Source of the DNA: Siphonodentalium dalli
Lineage: Eukaryota; Mollusca; Scaphopoda; Gadilida; Siphonodentaliidae
NCBI GenBank assembly: GCA_032622095.1
Contig: CP136065.1
Location: forward strand, 214,564,151 to 214,628,150
Direction of reading: 5' to 3'
Length of the DNA stretch: 64,000 nucleotides
Part shown: positions 61,378-64,000 of the stretch, piece after piece
How the letters are laid out: each line of letters begins with the position of its first letter
Numbering within the stretch: position 1 is the stretch's first letter
Position numbers and translations under genes: made by a program
The notes under the pieces: model-generated
The model's database searches: none
What the model saw: the letters and a program-made list of their open reading frames with translations, nothing else
Told to the model about the DNA's origin: nothing

Positions 61378-62414
61378 TTCGCATACCCAACAACTCACCT
61401 GAACCTATAGAAATTCACAGAAACCAGCATGTCGCTCAAGTTAGGTTCACTTGCACTTCGTCTACCACCACATCCATTCAGTCGCATTCAAAACACTCCA
61501 CATTTACACCATCAGGGGCTGACATTTCTATTACTAGTCTTACATCAAACACTAGTCCTGATGTTTCCAAAATATTACTTGATCCAGACAACCAATTAAC
61601 TCCAAACGAGCATAAACTGTTCACAACCTTGCATCAGTCATACTCAGATGTGTTCAACCCCGTCATTGGCAAATATAATGACGCATCTGGCAAAATTCGA
61701 GCATCCATAAATATGGGTCCTGTTGAGCCACCCCCACAGAAGGGCCGATTACCCCTATACAAAACCAGTGACCTTCAGCTCCTACAGGACAAGATTGATG
61801 AACTTGAATCCCTTGGCGTGTTAGCTAAACCAGAACAAGTCGATGTCAAAGTTGAATATGTGTCCCCCAGCTTCTTAGTAAAAAAGCAAGGCGGGGGTCA
61901 TCGGTTAGTGACAGCATTCAATACCATTGGTAGTTACACACCAAGTCGTGTCACTCGCACCGATGACGTCATGCGCTTCCTCGCCAAAAGCAAATACATA
62001 ATAAAAACTGATATGACGAAACAATTTTTTCAGTTAGCAGTGGAGCATTCGTCTATGAAATACATTGGCATTGTTTCCCCCTCCAAAGGTATACGAGTCT
62101 ACACCCGTGCCGCTATGGGAATGCCTGGCTCAACAGAGCAATTGGATGAGCTGATGTTCAGAGTTCTTGGAGATGTTATCCATTCTGGAGAGGTCATAAA
62201 GCTCGCTGATGATTTGTACATCGGTGCACCTGATGTTCTATCTCTTTTGAACATCTGGGAGAAGGTTCTTCAGACATTTCGACAGAATAATCTTCGGTTA
62301 TCAGCTGCCAAAAACTTCTATTTGTCCGGTAAATACCACCGTACTTGGTTGGGATTGGTCAGCAGGGAAAATTTCAGTCTCTCCTTACAAAATCAACCCA
62401 CTCTCTACTTGTAA
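61374..62414 (+). pseudogene. Reverse transcriptase
   Basis: 346 codons with the RT blocks in order: GGGHRLVTAFNTIGSY (about 61890), KTDMTKQFFQLAVEHSSMKY with catalytic Asp at 62010, RAAMGMPGSTEQLDELMF (about 62107), and LADDLYIG (62202-62213), a variant of the usual Y/F-x-D-D box with both Asp present. It copies element RNA into DNA. The frame is lost near 62390 before the connection to RNase H. Confidence 0.93.
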
Positions 62415-63170
62415 TCTTCCTCCAACCGTGAAGTCTCTGCGCTCATGGTGTGGCGCTTATAAACATTTGAATGCATGCATCCATCAGTGCTCTGCTTTAC
62501 TGTCCACTTTCGACCTTATGACTGCTGGAAAATCTTCCTCTGCGAAGATTTCTTGGTCATTGGATGCCACTTCAGCTTATCACAAAGCTCAACAGGCCTT
62601 GCAATCCCCCAAATCTATCGTTATTTCGAGGCCATCTGATCAACTGGTCATCACCACCGATGGCGCGGTCCGCAACGGTGGTATTGGTGCGGTATGACAT
62701 ATATTCTTCGTGCTGGTAAAACTCTTCTTGGTGGATATTACTCTGCTAAGTTGAAACCTCACCAACTAAAGTGGCTTCCTTGCGAAATTGAAGCACTCGC
62801 CATTGGTTCCGCTGTTAATCATTGGAACTCCTGTATCTTGGAATCTGAGAACACCACCCAGATTTTGACTGATTCCCGCCCTTGTGTTCAAGCTTTCTCA
62901 AAACTGTCTAGAGGTGAATTCTCCACTAGTGCCCGCATTTCTTCCTTCCTATCCACCCTAAGTCGGTATAAAGTCATTCTCAAGCATATTTCTGGTTCTA
63001 ACAATCTCCTGGCTGACTTTCTCAGTCGTAATTCTGCCCAGTGTCCATCTGGTAGTTGTCAACTTTGTCAGTTTGTGTCACAAAACGAAGATTCAACCAT
63101 CAGAGCTATCAGTGTTGAAGATATTCTTTCCAGATCAGCCCCATGCCGTTTCTCAATGCTACTTCTTGGC
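62415..63170 (+). pseudogene. RT connection and RNase H
   Basis: Two frames split at 62694-62697. The first has WSLDATSAYHKAQQALQSPK and ITTDGAVRNGGIGAV (first catalytic Asp). The second has CEIEALAIGSAVNHW (Glu), ILTDSRPCVQAF (Asp) and NNLLADFLSRNS (Asp). Together these are the four acidic residues of Ty3/Gypsy RNase H. A further shift near 63145 leads into the integrase frame. Confidence 0.88.
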
Positions 63171-64000
63171 AAGCTGCCCAACAAACTTGTCCTACCTTGC
63201 GTCGAGTTTATTCGCACCTCTCTCAGGGCACTCGACCTCCCAAAAAGGCTAGAGGTGTTCGTGATGTCAATAAATACATGAAAGTTTGCACCATTAGTGG
63301 TGGCCTGCTGATAGTCAAGAATACTACACCATTTCAACATGCTTTCAACACTATAGTTGTCCCAAACCATATTCTATCTGGCCTGCTGACAGCTTTACAT
63401 CTCCGCCTACAACACCCAACTGCCTGTCAGCTCAAGAAATTATTTCAGAGATATTTTTTTGCACTTAGTATTGACCAAGTTATTGATTCTGTCACTAAGT
63501 CCTGTGCTCAGTGTACTGCCATCAGTAAACTTCCTCCCACCCTTCCAGTGTTCACATCATCACCTCCATGCTCTGGTCCTGGATTGGAGTTCGCCTGCAA
63601 CATAATGTGTCGAGCAAGACAGAAGATACTTGTCGTCCGGGATACTTTCTCGTCCTTTACATTTGCTCGCATAATTGCTGACGAGCGGTCTTCTACCTTG
63701 CGTGATGGTATTTTCGAAGTCACTGCTGATCTTAGATCACATCAGGGTTGTTCTATTCGCACAGATGGTGCTCCTGCTTTTCAAAGTCTTTGCAATGATC
63801 CTACCATGGAGGCTCGTAGCATTCGTATCGAGATTGGTCGTCTCAAGAATTGTAACAAGAACCCTGTCGCAGAGAAGGCCATCCAAGAGCTCCAGTGTGA
63901 GTTGAAGCGACTCTCTCCGACAGGAGACCCAGTGTCAACCACTCTTCTTGCTGAAGCTGTCAGTATCCTTAACTCACGTATACGTAATCGTGGGCTCAGT
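63150..64000 (+). pseudogene. Integrase, cut by the window end
   Basis: Open from about 63150 to the last base. The H-x4-H and C-x2-C zinc-binding module is LHLRLQHPTA (His at 63398) and SCAQC (about 63503). The catalytic core has Asp in VVRDTFSSF (63641), Asp in RTDGAPAFQSL (63764) and Glu in NPVAEKAIQEL (63872); 35 residues lie between the second Asp and the Glu, the D-D-35-E spacing of retroviral-type integrases. It inserts the DNA copy into the host genome. The C-terminal domain lies outside the window. Confidence 0.93.

Larger units (their letters stand above)
59461..64000 (+). mobile_element. Ty3/Gypsy-type LTR retrotransposon, 3' part outside window
   Basis: Order of parts: a short putative LTR or leader (59467-59657) with a duplicated 32-bp unit (59499-59560, GTACGAGTAGAGTTATCTCG), a TGGTGGCAGCGG primer-binding-site candidate at 59658-59669 (ends in TGG-complement of tRNA CCA), gag, zinc knuckle, protease, RT, RNase H and integrase. 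Protease-RT-RNase H-integrase is the Ty3/Gypsy order. At least five single-base frameshifts plus a lost protease Asp show that the copy is inactive. The 3' LTR is beyond the window, so LTR borders cannot be verified. Confidence 0.93.

Overview
The window looks like nuclear DNA of a marine invertebrate, most likely a bivalve or other mollusc. The evidence is AT-rich, intron-bearing sequence with GT...AG exon borders, no operons, no ribosome binding sites, frequent tacatgtacatg motifs, and dense decayed transposons, minisatellites and fragments of secreted-protein genes. No complete host gene, rRNA, tRNA or CRISPR array was found. The organism call is inference; no species can be named from sequence alone.

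Layout. Positions 1-11070 are one satellite array of a 93-bp monomer (with a 102-bp variant), organised in higher-order repeats of roughly 1.8-2.2 kb and cut by the left window edge. 11.1-15.2 kb is mostly non-coding, with a reverse-transcriptase relic, a GAT/GGT microsatellite and a 22-bp minisatellite. 15.2-17.1 kb is a 36-bp minisatellite with a nested ~0.93-1.0 kb duplication. 19.5-21.2 kb and 29.1-30.1 kb are diverged copies of one segment. Each copy carries a signal-peptide exon ending in a phase-1 GTGAGT donor and, on the other strand, a cysteine-containing exon. A tandem pair at 30.1-32.7 kb carries a conserved C-terminal transmembrane exon twice. A galactose-binding (fucolectin / F5-8C-like) half-domain exon with perfect splice borders lies at 55.63-55.83 kb and is phase-compatible with the signal exons.

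Between 33.5 and 37.85 kb the minus strand holds broken host-gene-like pieces: a C2H2 zinc-finger exon with frameshifts, a fragment with one in-frame TAG, a 98-bp exon with good splice sites, and an unidentified ~215-codon reading frame broken at two homopolymers.

Mobile DNA fills most of the rest: two 5'-truncated LINEs (22.37-24.98 and 50.61-52.84 kb, both minus), several MITEs with visible terminal inverted repeats (one with a TAA and one with a TTAA target duplication), and a 592-bp GC-rich insertion with a perfect 10-bp target duplication. A ~1.3-kb dispersed element is present twice. A 4.7-kb foldback element (45.92-50.61 kb) has ~1.2-kb inverted arms around a ~40-bp tandem array and a central hairpin. 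A third copy of that arm (57.5-59.46 kb) abuts a Ty3/Gypsy-type LTR retrotransposon (59.46 kb to the window end) with gag, zinc knuckle, protease, RT, RNase H and integrase broken by several frameshifts and a lost protease aspartate.

The most notable items are the higher-order satellite, the foldback element with its satellite core, and the scattered phase-1 exons of secreted or membrane proteins, which look like the remains of a duplicating lectin-like gene family.
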